Below, in pieces: positions 9,915-18,770 of a stretch of 64,000 bases of DNA. The stretch is from Streptomyces sp. TS71-3 (GTDB lineage Bacteria > Actinomycetota > Actinomycetes > Streptomycetales > Streptomycetaceae). Position numbers and translations under genes: made by a program. Location of the stretch: NCBI RefSeq assembly GCF_018327685.1, contig NZ_BNEL01000003.1:2852001-2916000 (forward strand), read 5' to 3'. Every line of letters begins with the position of its first letter. Positions within the stretch are counted from its first letter, which is position 1. The notes beneath the pieces are model-generated. The model saw only the letters and a program-made list of their open reading frames with translations, was not told the origin of the DNA and ran no database searches.

Positions 9915-11828
9915 GTGACGATTCTCGAGACCATCCGGGGGCCGCGCGATCTGAAGGCGCTGTCCGAGGCGGAACTCGGCATACTGTCCGAGGAGATCCG
10001 GGAGTTCCTGGTACAGGCGGTCGCCAGGACCGGCGGACACCTCGGGCCCAATCTCGGGGTGGTGGAGCTCACCATCGCCCTGCACAGAGTCTTCGACTCG
10101 CCCGTCGACCGCATCGTGTGGGACACGGGTCACCAGAGCTACGTCCACAAGCTCCTGACCGGGCGGCAGGACTTCTCCAAGCTGCGCCGCAAGGGCGGCC
10201 TGTCCGGCTACCCGTCGCGGGAGGAGTCCGAGCACGACGTCGTCGAGAACAGCCACGCCTCCACCGCGCTCGGCTGGGCCGACGGCCTCGCCAAGGCGCG
10301 CGAGGTGCGGGGCGAGAGCGGCCACGTGGTGGCCGTCATCGGCGACGGCGCGCTGACCGGCGGCATGGCGTGGGAGGCCCTCAACAACATCGCCGCCGCC
10401 AAGGACCGCCCGCTCATCATCGTCGTCAACGACAACGAGCGCTCCTACGCGCCCACCATCGGCGGCCTCGCCAACCACCTGGCCGCCCTGCGCACCACCG
10501 ACGGCTACGAGCGGGTCCTCGCCTGGGGCAAGGACGTCCTCCAGCGCACCCCGGTCGTGGGGCAGCCGATCTACGACTCGCTGCACGGCGCCAAGAAGGG
10601 CTTCAAGGACGCCTTCGCCCCCCAGGGCATGTTCGAGGACCTGGGACTGAAGTACGTCGGTCCGATCGACGGACACGACACCGCCGCCGTCGAAGCGGCG
10701 CTGCGCCGGGCCAAGCGGTTCTCGGGACCGGTCCTGGTGCACTGCCTCACCGAGAAGGGCCGCGGCTACGAGCCCGCGCTCGCCGACGAGGCCGACCACT
10801 TCCACAGCGTCGGCGTCATGGACCCGCTCACCTGCGAGCCGCTGGCGCCGGCGGGCGGTCCCTCGTGGACGTCGGTGTTCGGCGAGGAGATCGTCCGGCT
10901 CGGCGAGGAGCGCGAGGACATCGTGGCCATCACCGCGGCCATGCTGGACCCGGTGGGCCTGACCCCGTTCTCCGAGCGGTTCCCCGACCGGGTGTGGGAC
11001 GTGGGCATCGCCGAGCAGCACGCCACCGTCTCCGCGGCCGGCCTCGCCACCGGCGGCCTGCACCCGGTGGTCGCCGTCTACGCCACCTTCCTCAACCGCG
11101 CCTTCGACCAGTTGCTGATGGACGTCGCCCTGCACCGGTGCGGCGTCACCTTCGTGCTGGACCGGGCCGGCGTCACAGGCTCCGACGGGCCCTCCCACAA
11201 CGGCATGTGGGACATGTCCGTCCTCCAGGTGGTGCCAGGCCTCAGGATCGCCGCACCGCGCGACGCGGACCAGCTGCGCGCGCAGCTCCGCGAGGCGGTC
11301 GACGTGCAGGACGCGCCGACCGTGCTGAGGTTCCCCAAGGAGTCGGTGGGCCCGGCGGTGCCCGCGATCGACCGGATCGGCGGCCTGGACGTGCTGCACC
11401 GCTCCGAGCGGCCCGAGGTGCTGCTGGTCGCCGTCGGGGTGATGGCCCCGGTCTGCCTCCAGGTCGCGGAGTTGCTGGAGGCTCGCGGGCAGGGGTGCAC
11501 GGTCGTCGACCCGCGGTGGGTCAAGCCCGTCGACCCGGCGCTCGCCCCGCTCGCCGCCGAGCACCGCATCGTCGCCGTCGTCGAGGACAACAGCCGGGCC
11601 TCCGGCGTCGGCGCCGCGGTGGCGCTGGCGCTCGGCGACGCCGAGGTGGACGTCCCCGTACGGCGGTTCGGCATTCCCGAGCAGTTCCTCCCGCACGCCA
11701 AGCGCGGCGAGGTGCTTGCCGACATCGGGCTCACGCCCGTCGAGATCGCCGGCCGCATCGGCGGACCGCCCGCCGCCCCGCAGGGCAAGGCGGCAGCCAG
11801 GCCGGCAGCCAAGGAGAAACACGCATGA
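9915..11828 (+). CDS. dxs: 1-deoxy-D-xylulose-5-phosphate synthase
   Basis: TPP enzyme condensing pyruvate with glyceraldehyde 3-phosphate, the entry step of the MEP pathway. Motifs: [15 protein letters not shown], the TPP-Mg loop [16 protein letters not shown], and the pyrimidine-domain [18 protein letters not shown] with catalytic Glu in [16 protein letters not shown] [12 protein letters not shown]. 637 aa, complete. GTG at 9915 follows GAGGGGG. Together with ispG it gives this operon its own precursor supply. A short lysine/alanine-rich tail ends the protein, and its stop overlaps the next ATG (ATGA). Confidence 0.96.
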   Translation: MTILETIRGPRDLKALSEAELGILSEEIREFLVQAVARTGGHLGPNLGVVELTIALHRVFDSPVDRIVWDTGHQSYVHKLLTGRQDFSKLRRKGGLSGYPSREESEHDVVENSHASTALGWADGLAKAREVRGESGHVVAVIGDGALTGGMAWEALNNIAAAKDRPLIIVVNDNERSYAPTIGGLANHLAALRTTDGYERVLAWGKDVLQRTPVVGQPIYDSLHGAKKGFKDAFAPQGMFEDLGLKYVGPIDGHDTAAVEAALRRAKRFSGPVLVHCLTEKGRGYEPALADEADHFHSVGVMDPLTCEPLAPAGGPSWTSVFGEEIVRLGEEREDIVAITAAMLDPVGLTPFSERFPDRVWDVGIAEQHATVSAAGLATGGLHPVVAVYATFLNRAFDQLLMDVALHRCGVTFVLDRAGVTGSDGPSHNGMWDMSVLQVVPGLRIAAPRDADQLRAQLREAVDVQDAPTVLRFPKESVGPAVPAIDRIGGLDVLHRSERPEVLLVAVGVMAPVCLQVAELLEARGQGCTVVDPRWVKPVDPALAPLAAEHRIVAVVEDNSRASGVGAAVALALGDAEVDVPVRRFGIPEQFLPHAKRGEVLADIGLTPVEIAGRIGGPPAAPQGKAAARPAAKEKHA

Positions 11829-13267
11829 CCACCCCACCCCCCGCTCACGAGACCGGCGACGCCTCCGGGGGGCGGTCCGGCGGCGGCAAGGAGTTCGACC
11901 TCGGCAAGCTGCTCGCCGAGCGCGGCTCCGAGCGCTACGAGCTGCACGGCAAGTACGTCAACCCGCAGCTTCCCCGGATGCTGCGCACCATCGGCTTCGA
12001 CAAGGTCTACGAACGGGGCGAGGGCGCGCACTTCTGGGACGCGGACGGCAACGACTACCTGGACATGCTCGCCGGCTTCGGCGTCATGGGCCTCGGCCGC
12101 CACCACCCCGTCGTCCGCAAGGCGCTGCACGACGTCCTCGACGCCTCGCTCGCCGACCTGACCCGCTTCGACTGCCAGCCGCTGCCCGGCCTGCTCGCCG
12201 AGAAGCTGCTCACCCACAGCCCGCACCTGGACCGGGTGTTCTTCGGCAACAGCGGCACGGAGGCCGTGGAGACGGCGCTCAAGTTCGCCCGGTACGCCAC
12301 CGGGCGGCCCAGGGTGCTCTACTGCACGCACGCCTTCCACGGGCTGACCACCGGTTCCCTGTCGGTCAACGGCGAGAGCGGCTTCCGCGACGGGTTCGCA
12401 CCCCTGCTCCCCGATACGCCGATACCGCTGGGTGATCTGGACGCGCTCGCCAGGGAACTCAAGAAGGGAGACGTCGCGGCTCTGATCGTGGAGCCGATCC
12501 AGGGCAAGGGGGTCCACGAGACACCCCCGGGCTTCCTGCGGGCCGCCCAGGACCTGCTGCACCAGCACAAGGCGCTGCTCATCGCGGACGAGGTGCAGAC
12601 CGGTCTCGGCCGCACCGGGGACTTCTACGCCTACCAGCACGAGGACGGCGTGGAGCCGGACCTGGTGTGCGTGGCGAAGGCGCTCTCCGGCGGCTACGTG
12701 CCGGTCAGCGCCACGCTCGGCAAGGAGTGGATCTTCAAGAAGGTGTACTCGTCGATGGACCGCGTGCTGGTCCACTCGGCGAGCTTCGGGGCCAACGCCC
12801 AGGCCATGGCGGCCGGGCTCGCGGTCCTGTCGGTCATGGAGAACGAGCAGATCGTCGCGAACGCCCGAGCCACCGGCGAGCTGCTGAAGTCCCGCCTGGC
12901 CGCGCTCATCGACCGCTACGAGCTGCTCAGCGACGTGCGCGGCCGGGGCCTGATGATCGGCATCGAGTTCGGCAGGCCCACCTCGCTGAAGCTCCGCAGC
13001 CGCTGGACGATGCTCCAGGCGGCCCGCAAGGGCCTCTTCGCGCAGATGGTCGTCGTGCCGCTGCTCCAGAAGCACCGGATCCTCACCCAGGTCTCCGGTG
13101 ACCACCTGGAGGTCATCAAGCTGATCCCGCCGCTCGTCGTCGATGAGGGGGATGTCGACCGCTTCGTGACGGCCTTCACCGCCGTGATGGACGACGCGCA
13201 CAACGGCGGCGGGCTGATGTGGGACTTCGGCAAGACGCTGGTCAAGCAGGCGATGGCCAACCGGTAG
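11825..13267 (+). CDS. hpnO: class III aminotransferase, HpnO-like (aminobacteriohopanetriol)
   Basis: PLP-dependent fold type I aminotransferase. As last gene of the hopanoid operon it most likely makes the terminal amine of aminobacteriohopanetriol. Motifs: [18 protein letters not shown] (PLP phosphate site), [16 protein letters not shown] (Asp that binds the pyridine N) and [15 protein letters not shown] with the Schiff-base lysine at K285. 480 aa, longer than acetylornithine aminotransferase by a Gly-rich N-terminal stretch and a C-terminal extension. ATG overlaps the dxs stop. The substrate is inferred from context. Confidence 0.85.
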   Translation: MTTPPPAHETGDASGGRSGGGKEFDLGKLLAERGSERYELHGKYVNPQLPRMLRTIGFDKVYERGEGAHFWDADGNDYLDMLAGFGVMGLGRHHPVVRKALHDVLDASLADLTRFDCQPLPGLLAEKLLTHSPHLDRVFFGNSGTEAVETALKFARYATGRPRVLYCTHAFHGLTTGSLSVNGESGFRDGFAPLLPDTPIPLGDLDALARELKKGDVAALIVEPIQGKGVHETPPGFLRAAQDLLHQHKALLIADEVQTGLGRTGDFYAYQHEDGVEPDLVCVAKALSGGYVPVSATLGKEWIFKKVYSSMDRVLVHSASFGANAQAMAAGLAVLSVMENEQIVANARATGELLKSRLAALIDRYELLSDVRGRGLMIGIEFGRPTSLKLRSRWTMLQAARKGLFAQMVVVPLLQKHRILTQVSGDHLEVIKLIPPLVVDEGDVDRFVTAFTAVMDDAHNGGGLMWDFGKTLVKQAMANR

Positions 13268-13272
13268 CGGGA

Positions 13273-13295
13273 ACGGCCGCCCGCCCGGCGGCCGT
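13273..13295 (+). terminator. hairpin after hopanoid operon
   Basis: ACGGCCGCC - 5-base loop - GGCGGCCGT, a perfect 9-bp stem six bases after the aminotransferase stop and facing the convergent DUF6126 gene. Probable end of the hopanoid transcript. Confidence 0.6.
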
Positions 13296-13317
13296 CACCC
13301 CGTCTCCTCGCGGCACG

Positions 13318-13341
13318 GCCCCGCGGCTCCTGCCGCGGGGC
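13318..13341 (-). terminator. hairpin after DUF6126 gene
   Basis: GCCCCGCGG - 6-base loop - CCGCGGGGC, abutting the stop of the convergent small gene. With the previous hairpin it probably forms a bidirectional terminator. Confidence 0.55.
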
Positions 13342-13518
13342 TCAGCTCTTGGCTCCGATGCTGAAGAGGAGGAAGAGGAAGCCCGCCAGGAGGTGCCCGG
13401 CGGCCACGTAGATCAGCACGCGCACCCAGATCCCCCTGGGGATCCGGTCCTCGATCGGGTGCGTGGGGTCGATCAGGGAGCCCGTGGCGTCCCGTCGGCG
13501 CTCAGGCGTGTCGGTCAT
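13342..13518 (-). CDS. small membrane protein, DUF6126 family
   Basis: 58-aa protein with one hydrophobic segment (VRVLIYVAAGHLLAGFLFLLF) preceded by RIPRGIW, as in the small DUF6126 family found next to XRE-cupin regulators in Streptomyces. I chose ATG at 13518 (MTDTPERRRDATG). An upstream in-frame start at 13554 would lie deep inside the regulator gene. Its start overlaps the regulator's 3' end by 17 bases, so the two are one transcript and translation is coupled. Function unknown; probably an inner-membrane partner of whatever the regulator controls. Confidence 0.75.
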   Translation of the reverse strand: MTDTPERRRDATGSLIDPTHPIEDRIPRGIWVRVLIYVAAGHLLAGFLFLLFSIGAKS

Positions 13519-14128
13519 GTCCGCCTCCTGCGGTTCGGCCGCCGCTCCCGCCATCGAGGCACAGCGCCTCGGCCGGGCTCTGCAGCAGCGTGTGGACGAA
13601 GAGCAGCTCGGCCCCGTCCGCGTCGACGGGGGCGAACCGGTGCGGGGTGAGCGAGTCGAAGTGGGCGCTGTCGCCGGGGGCCAGGACGTGCTCGGAGTCG
13701 CCGAGGCGCAGCCGCAGCCGGCCCTTCAGCGCGTACAGCCACTCCTCGCCCGGGTGCACGCGGACGACGTCGCTCTGCGAACCGTGCGGGATCAGCACGC
13801 GCAGCGCCTGCATGCCCCTGCCGGGTGACCCCGCCTGCCAGTACGTCCAGCCGCCGGTGGGGCGCGGTTCGGCGTCGGCGGCGCGGACGACGGCGCCGGG
13901 CGCCGCGGCGGTCTCGCCGAGCAGTTCCGAGACGGTGGTGGCGTAGGCGCGTGCGAGGGTGAGCAGCAGGGGCAGCGAGGGCTGCCGCCGGCCGGTCTCC
14001 AGCCGGGACAGGTGCGCGGGGGAGAGTTCGGCCGCGCGGGCGGCGGCCTCCAGGGTCAGCCCCGCTCGGCGGCGCAGCTCCCTCAGGCGCACCGCCACGG
14101 AGGGCATGGTCTCGTCGGCGGGGCTCAT
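13502..14128 (-). CDS. XRE-family regulator with C-terminal cupin
   Basis: 208-aa regulator: helix-turn-helix at about residues 10-65 (LRELRRRAGLTLEAAARAAELSPAHLSRLETGRRQPSL) and a cupin sensor domain in the C-terminal half (HPGEEWLYALKGRLRLRLGD, then LAPGDSAHFDSLTPHRFAP). This layout is typical of ligand-sensing repressors or activators. The upstream DNA holds two copies of a 17-bp dyad 20 bp apart (see 14150-14186), most simply explained as its own operator. Downstream is the overlapping DUF6126 gene. The effector is unknown. No clear ribosome site precedes ATG 14128; ATG 14107 is an alternative start. Confidence 0.88.
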   Translation of the reverse strand: MSPADETMPSVAVRLRELRRRAGLTLEAAARAAELSPAHLSRLETGRRQPSLPLLLTLARAYATTVSELLGETAAAPGAVVRAADAEPRPTGGWTYWQAGSPGRGMQALRVLIPHGSQSDVVRVHPGEEWLYALKGRLRLRLGDSEHVLAPGDSAHFDSLTPHRFAPVDADGAELLFVHTLLQSPAEALCLDGGSGGRTAGGGHDRHA

Positions 14129-14149
14129 ATTCTTGATGAAGCCAGAGGG

Positions 14150-14186
14150 GATGCCCCTGGGGCAAATTTTTTGCCTCTAAGGCAAA
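14150..14186 (-). promoter_or_regulatory. tandem 17-bp operator-like dyads
   Basis: Two near-identical dyads, GATGCCCCTGGGGCAAA (14150-14166) and TTTGCCTCTAAGGCAAA (14170-14186), share TGCCYCTRRGGCAAA and start exactly 20 bp apart, so they face the same side of the helix. The second extends to a perfect 8-bp inverted repeat (TTTTGCCT/AGGCAAAA). They lie 22-58 bases before the XRE-cupin ATG, where an autoregulatory site would be. Binding by that regulator is inference. Confidence 0.65.
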
Positions 14187-14419
14187 AGTCTCGGAGTTTG
14201 ACGGCGATCCTCCGGCGCGGGAGGGCCGATTCCGGTTCGGGAGCGCCGATCCGCTTCGGAAGCGCCGGTCCGCGATGGGAGCACCGTTCCGGCACGAGAG
14301 CGCTGCTCCGCCGCAGGGGCTCCGCCCCGGGGACGTTCCCGGTCGCCACCGCCACCGCCCCGCCGCAGCCCCCGTGCCGGTGGTCCCGCGGCGGCGGCCC
14401 CGCCGCGCCGCCGCCCCGC

Positions 14420-15217
14420 TCAGTCGCGCAGCTGCTCGCGGAGCCTCTCGCGCTGTTCCGGAGTGAGGCCCAGACCGTTCGCGAGGTAGCCCTCGACGTC
14501 GCCCCACTGCTGCTCGATCTCGTCGAACGCGGCGGCCAGGTACTCGGTGCGGGCATCGAACAGCGGCGACAGGAGTTCCATGACCTCGGCCGACATGGCG
14601 TCCGGCGAGGAGCTGCTGCGGCGCACCTTGTAACGGCGGTGCGTGGCGTTCGACTTGAGGTAGTCCGCCTCGATGGCGTCCCGCTCCACGCCCAGCGCCA
14701 GCAGGGTGATCGCGACGGAGATGCCGGCGCGGTCCTTGCCCGCCGCGCAGTGCATCAGCACGGGCACGCTGCCGCCGGCCAGCGCCCGCAGCATCGCCCC
14801 GTGCTCCTCGGTGCGGGTGCGGACGATGATCCGGTAGGACGCGATCATCCGCCGCGCGGCCTTGCCGTCGTCCAGCAGGCCCCGCAGATCGTCCAGGCTG
14901 CCCTCGCGGACCATCGTCCAGAACTCGGCGCCCTGTGCCGGGTCCGTCAGCGGCACGTTCACGTTGCGCACGCCGTCCAGCTCGACGTCCGGGCCCTCGA
15001 GCTTGCGGTCGGCGGCGTTGCGGAAGTCGAAGATCGTGTGCAGGCCCAGGGAGGACAGGTAGCGCGCGTCCTCCTGGGTGGCGTGGGCGAGGTGCCCGCT
15101 GCGGAACAGGCGCCCGTACCGCACGCGCCGGCCGTCGGCGGTCGGCAGGCCGCCCACGTCGCGGAAGTTGCGCACACCGGTGAGCTCAGGCTCGATGGAC
15201 GGGACCTGTTGCGTCAC
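14420..15217 (-). CDS. tyrosine-protein phosphatase (Y_phosphatase3 type)
   Basis: Cys-based phosphatase of about 265 aa. The P-loop HCAAGKDRAG has the CX5R signature (nucleophile C157, R163). The N-terminal GVRNFRDVGGLPTADGRRVRYGRLFRSGHL is the hallmark of the bacterial PtpB/Y_phosphatase3 group, which can act on phosphotyrosine or phosphoinositides. I chose GTG 15217 because GGAGGAG sits seven bases upstream; the open frame continues far beyond but without family similarity. Monocistronic, divergent from the wall hydrolase. Confidence 0.85.
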   Translation of the reverse strand: MTQQVPSIEPELTGVRNFRDVGGLPTADGRRVRYGRLFRSGHLAHATQEDARYLSSLGLHTIFDFRNAADRKLEGPDVELDGVRNVNVPLTDPAQGAEFWTMVREGSLDDLRGLLDDGKAARRMIASYRIIVRTRTEEHGAMLRALAGGSVPVLMHCAAGKDRAGISVAITLLALGVERDAIEADYLKSNATHRRYKVRRSSSSPDAMSAEVMELLSPLFDARTEYLAAAFDEIEQQWGDVEGYLANGLGLTPEQRERLREQLRD

Positions 15218-15670
15218 GGGTGCTCCTCCCGGTCGGACCGCCGGCGCCACTGCCGGCGGAGGCCCTGCCGACGATACGGCACCGCCCCCGCGGCGATCTT
15301 CCCCCGGCGAGCGAAACGTCGGCCACGGCCGGGCGAGGTCGAGGCCACACGTCGTCCTCGGCGGATGCGCCGACCACCGGTAATGCGGCATCTGACCGTA
15401 TTGGCCGTTTATGGCCAAGTAGCCCTGGAATGCGGCTACCTGGGCGGGCTGGCCGTGAGCAGGATCATAGTCGTGACGGTGGGTGGCGCTCGGGCCTGCG
15501 ACAACTCCGTTCCGGGCGAGCGGCGTTGGATCGAGCCGAAGATCGTCGTACGACGGAGGGTGACCGGAAAGCCGTCGATGGATCATGGAAATCCCTGCGT
15601 ACGGGGTCCATGGCGGTGCACAGCGGCTTGTGATCGTCAATCGGCTTCGCCTAGCGTCGCGCTCACTCCG
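15218..15670. other. intergenic upstream region, no gene seen
   Basis: 450 bases between the divergent phosphatase gene and the riboswitch. I see no credible gene. It should hold the promoters of both; the 15.39-15.45 kb stretch is less GC-rich than its surroundings, but I cannot fix a promoter there. Confidence 0.4.
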
Positions 15671-15850
15671 GGCGGACGCCGAGTCCTGCCACCGCCCCGG
15701 AGCCCCACACACCACCCACGCCTGGCAGGAGCGGGGGAACCGCACGCAGTACGCCGGTCCGGACTCCGGAACGGCTTGGGGTGAAGCCACGGGACATCCG
15801 CGGCCGGGCATCTCCAGCTCGAACCCGACAGCTCACCTCGCAGGCGCCGG
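15671..15850 (+). ncRNA. ydaO/yuaA-type riboswitch (cyclic di-AMP)
   Basis: The leader of the wall-hydrolase gene contains the conserved blocks of the ydaO-yuaA riboswitch in order. These are GCCGAGTCCTGCC, its partner GGCAGGAGCGGGGGAACC, the core GGGGTGAAGCC, and the 3' block CGAACCCGACAGCTCACCTC followed by GCAGGCG. Closing P1 pairs are CGCC (15677-15680) with GGCG (15843-15846). It ends immediately before the ribosome site of the gene. This class senses cyclic di-AMP and in Streptomyces commonly precedes cell-wall hydrolase genes. The match is by eye, but several independent motifs agree. Confidence 0.85.
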
Positions 15851-15863
15851 AGAGGAATGCGCC

Positions 15864-16691
15864 ATGCCCGCGAAGGGTAAGCACCGTCGTCCCAAGTCAC
15901 AGCGGATCACCCGGAAGCTGGCCGTCGCCGGCACCGGTGGTGCCGCACTCGCCCTGCCCCTGATGGCGGCCACGGGCGCGCACGCGACCACCGCCTCCCA
16001 CCCGGCGGACGGCAAGAAGGCCGCGGCCGCGACGTACACGGTCAAGCCGCACGACACGCTGGCCAAGATCGCCCACAAGAAGCACGTCCGCGGCGGCTGG
16101 AAGCACCTGTACCACCTCAACCGCAAGGTCGTCGGGAGCGATCCCGACCTGATCCACCCGGGCGAGAAGCTGGTGCTGGGCGCCAAGCACACGGCCGGAG
16201 CGGCCAAGGCCAAGGCCTCGCCGTCCTCGGCCGCACAGTCCTCCGCCGCGAAGGGGACCGACACGGCTGCCCAGACCTCCGGCTCCGGCTACACGCTGCC
16301 GGTCGACGGCGCCACCCTCGGCACCCCCTGGCACCAGGCGGGCAGCATGTGGTCCAGCGGCTACCACACGGGTCAGGACTTCATCGTGCCCACCGGCACC
16401 CCGGTCCACGCGGTGGCCGACGGCACCGTGGTCACCGCCGGATGGGGCGGCGCCTACGGCAACCAGGTCGTGATCCAGCACAGCGACGGCAAGTACTCCC
16501 AGTACGCGCACATGTCGGCGCTCAAGGTCACGGCCGGGCAGACCGTCAAGGAAGGCCAGGAGATAGGCGTCTCCGGCGCGACGGGCAACGTCACGGGCCC
16601 GCACGTGCACTTCGAGATCCGCACCACTCCCGACTACGGCTCCGACATCGACCCGGTGGCGTACCTGCGCTCGCACGGCGTCAACGTCTGA
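15864..16691 (+). CDS. secreted LysM-M23 peptidoglycan endopeptidase
   Basis: 275-aa exported wall hydrolase. It has a basic N-terminus and hydrophobic signal segment (KLAVAGTGGAALALPLMAATGAHA, residues ~17-40), then a LysM domain (ATYTVKPHDTLAKIAHKKHV...LIHPGEKLVL, ~54-110) that binds glycan chains. A Ser/Ala linker leads to an M23 LytM domain with zinc ligands in SSGYHTGQDF and GPHVHFEIR. ATG 15864 has GAGAGG upstream; the open frame runs further 5' only through the riboswitch. It probably cuts peptide cross-links during growth or germination, under cyclic di-AMP control through its leader. Confidence 0.92.
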   Translation: MPAKGKHRRPKSQRITRKLAVAGTGGAALALPLMAATGAHATTASHPADGKKAAAATYTVKPHDTLAKIAHKKHVRGGWKHLYHLNRKVVGSDPDLIHPGEKLVLGAKHTAGAAKAKASPSSAAQSSAAKGTDTAAQTSGSGYTLPVDGATLGTPWHQAGSMWSSGYHTGQDFIVPTGTPVHAVADGTVVTAGWGGAYGNQVVIQHSDGKYSQYAHMSALKVTAGQTVKEGQEIGVSGATGNVTGPHVHFEIRTTPDYGSDIDPVAYLRSHGVNV

Positions 16692-16696
16692 CCGGC

Positions 16697-16713
16697 GCGT
16701 CCCCGGGGGACGC
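16697..16713 (+). terminator. GC hairpin after M23 gene
   Basis: GCGTCCCC followed directly by GGGGGACGC six bases after the stop. It is short and without a T-run, so this is a weak candidate. Confidence 0.3.
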
Positions 16714-16786
16714 CCAGGGGACCGTGTTCGACTCCGGTAGGCCCGGGCGCCTCCCGGTCCCGCGGCCTGAAACGACTGCGGACTCC

Positions 16787-16827
16787 CGAAGCAGGGGCTC
16801 ACCAGGGGACGGTGGGCCCCTGCTTCG
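16787..16827 (+). terminator. long-stem hairpin downstream of M23 gene
   Basis: CGAAGCAGGGGC - 17-base loop - GCCCCTGCTTCG, a perfect 12-bp stem between the M23 gene and the SGNH hydrolase gene. Likely an intrinsic (GC-rich, U-poor) actinobacterial terminator. Confidence 0.6.
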
Positions 16828-16980
16828 CGCGCTGCCGGGGTGCTGCGGGGCCCCGCCGGACCGCACCCCGGCGAACTCCGCCCGACCCGCCCGCCAGTGC
16901 CGACGGTGGCGCATCTCACCTGGCGTCGACCCCTGGTTACGCTCGCGTAGGTCGAGGGGAGAGGGGGATGATGATGCGAC

Positions 16981-17784
16981 GTGGCAGACAAGTCAACAGC
17001 TTCCAGAAATCCCCGCATCCCTGCGATCCGTTCCTACGCGGCCCTCGGCGACAGCTTCACCGAGGGCGTGGGGGACCCGGGATCCGACGGCCGTTACGTC
17101 GGCTGGGCCGACCGGCTGGCGGTCCTGCTCAACGACCACGCGTCCGGTCACGACTTCCGCTACGCCAACCTGGCCGTACGCGGCAAGCTCCTGGACCAGA
17201 TCATCGCGGACCAGGTCCCGAGGGCCAAGGAACTGGGCCCGGAGCTGGTCACCCTCGCCGCGGGCGGCAACGACCTCATCCGCCCCGGCGCCGACCCCGA
17301 CGCCCTCGCCGAGCGCTTCGAGAAGGCGGTCGCGGACCTCACCTCGGCGGCCGGCACGGTCATGGTGACGACCGGCTTCGACACCCGGGACGTTCCCGTA
17401 CTGAGCCGGGTGCGCGGCAAGGTCGCCACCTACAACGGTCATGTCCGCGCCATCGCCGACCGCTACGGCTGCCCCGTCCTCGACATGTGGTCCTTCAAGT
17501 CCGTGCAGGACCGGCGGGCCTGGATCGCCGACCGGCTGCACCTGTCGGCCGAGGGACACGAGCGGGTGGCGCTGCGGGCCGGCCGGGTCCTCGGCCTGGA
17601 CGTGCCCGGCGACCCGGACCGCCCCTGGCCGCTTGAGCCCCCGCGCACCGTCCTCCAGCGGCGCCGGGACGACATCGCCTGGGCGCGCGAGTACATGGTG
17701 CCGTGGATAGGCCGCCGGCTGCGCGGGAGGTCCTCCGGGGACCACGCCGTGGCGAAGCGGCCGGACCTGCTGCCGCTCATCTGA
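16981..17784 (+). CDS. SGNH/GDSL-family hydrolase
   Basis: 267-aa serine esterase/lipase-like enzyme. Block I is YAALGDSFTEGVGD (nucleophilic Ser ~ residue 25), block III AAGGNDLIRPG supplies the oxyanion Asn, and block V ADRLHLSAEGH supplies the DxxH pair. There is no obvious signal peptide, so it is probably cytoplasmic. The GTG start directly follows a GAGAGGGGG stretch at longer than ideal spacing. Substrate unknown. It stands alone between a terminator and a convergent TetR gene. Confidence 0.88.
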   Translation: MADKSTASRNPRIPAIRSYAALGDSFTEGVGDPGSDGRYVGWADRLAVLLNDHASGHDFRYANLAVRGKLLDQIIADQVPRAKELGPELVTLAAGGNDLIRPGADPDALAERFEKAVADLTSAAGTVMVTTGFDTRDVPVLSRVRGKVATYNGHVRAIADRYGCPVLDMWSFKSVQDRRAWIADRLHLSAEGHERVALRAGRVLGLDVPGDPDRPWPLEPPRTVLQRRRDDIAWAREYMVPWIGRRLRGRSSGDHAVAKRPDLLPLI

Positions 17785-17919
17785 TGGCGGACTCCTCGAC
17801 GGTCCGGGGTGCGGCCCGCGGGCCTGGGAACGAGGGGGCGGAACGGAGGGGGTGGGCCCTGGGAGCGCCGGGGCCCCGAAGGGGCGTGACCGCTGTGTGC
17901 GGGGCCGGTGCCGGCGGCG

Positions 17920-18522
17920 TCAGGCCGTCTGGTCCAGGTGCAGTTCCCTGGCGAGAGCCTCGTCCGCCCATCTTCGGACCCTGGCACGCGGCAGGGCGCC
18001 GTCGTAGGCCGTCACCTGGACCGCGAGGCCGTCCAGGAGAGCCGTCAGCCGCTGTGCGGCGGCCGTGGGGTCGGGGCAGTCGAACTCGCCCGCGGCCACG
18101 CCCTCCCCGATGACCTCCGCCAGCGCGGCCTTCCACTGCCGGTCCAGGCCGTGGGCCACCTCGCGCAGCGAGGGCTCGCGCAGGGCGGCCGCCCACGCCT
18201 CGATCCACAGCCGCCAGCCCTTGGCCGGCCCGAGCGGCGCGTACCAGTGCACCGCCGCACGCAGGCGACGTGCGGCGGTGGTGCGCCGCCCCACCAGCCT
18301 GCCGAGCCGCTCGAGGTCGCGCTCGGCGGCGTGCGAGAAGGCCGCGGCGACGAGGTTCTCCTTGGTCGAGAAGTGGTACAGCACGAGTGCGTTGCTGATG
18401 CCGAGGGCCGCGGCGATGTCGCCGATGCGCACGGAGTCCACCCCGCGCGCCTCGATCAGCTCCACGGTGGCGCACAGCAGCTCCTCCCGCCGCTCCGCCA
18501 CGCTCATCCGCTCTCTCGCCAT
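17920..18522 (-). CDS. TetR-family transcriptional regulator
   Basis: 200 aa. The N-terminal TetR helix-turn-helix reads ATVELIEARGVDSVRIGDIAAALGISNALVLYHFSTKENLVAAAF (~ residues 17-62). The C-terminal half is an all-helical ligand domain with a TetR_C-like ending (TALLDGLAVQVTAYDG). It lies downstream of, and on the same strand as, the CMD-family gene, 248 bases away. It could regulate that gene, but separate promoters are possible. Confidence 0.88.
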   Translation of the reverse strand: MARERMSVAERREELLCATVELIEARGVDSVRIGDIAAALGISNALVLYHFSTKENLVAAAFSHAAERDLERLGRLVGRRTTAARRLRAAVHWYAPLGPAKGWRLWIEAWAAALREPSLREVAHGLDRQWKAALAEVIGEGVAAGEFDCPDPTAAAQRLTALLDGLAVQVTAYDGALPRARVRRWADEALARELHLDQTA

Positions 18523-18770
18523 CCGGTCACCCTAGTTGCTGGCGTACTGCCCCGGCCCAGGATCAGGCGGCCCCCGAGCGGTCGTGGGCCGGGCCGGACG
18601 GCGGCTCGTGCGGCCCGCCTCCCCTCCACGGGCGGGCCGGGACGGATGCCTGCCCGCCGCGCCGCCGGCGTGCCGCTTCAGGCCGGGAGGGGGGCAGGTT
18701 GCGCTGCCGGCGGCCGCGTGGCCGGGGCGCGCCGCTGCCGGCCGCACGGCGTCGGGCCGCGCCCCTCCCG

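Noticed and set aside
8709..11837. Minus-strand open frame of over 1000 codons opposite ispG and dxs
   Set aside because: A shadow frame caused by GC bias at third positions of the real genes; the translated text has no recognisable domain.
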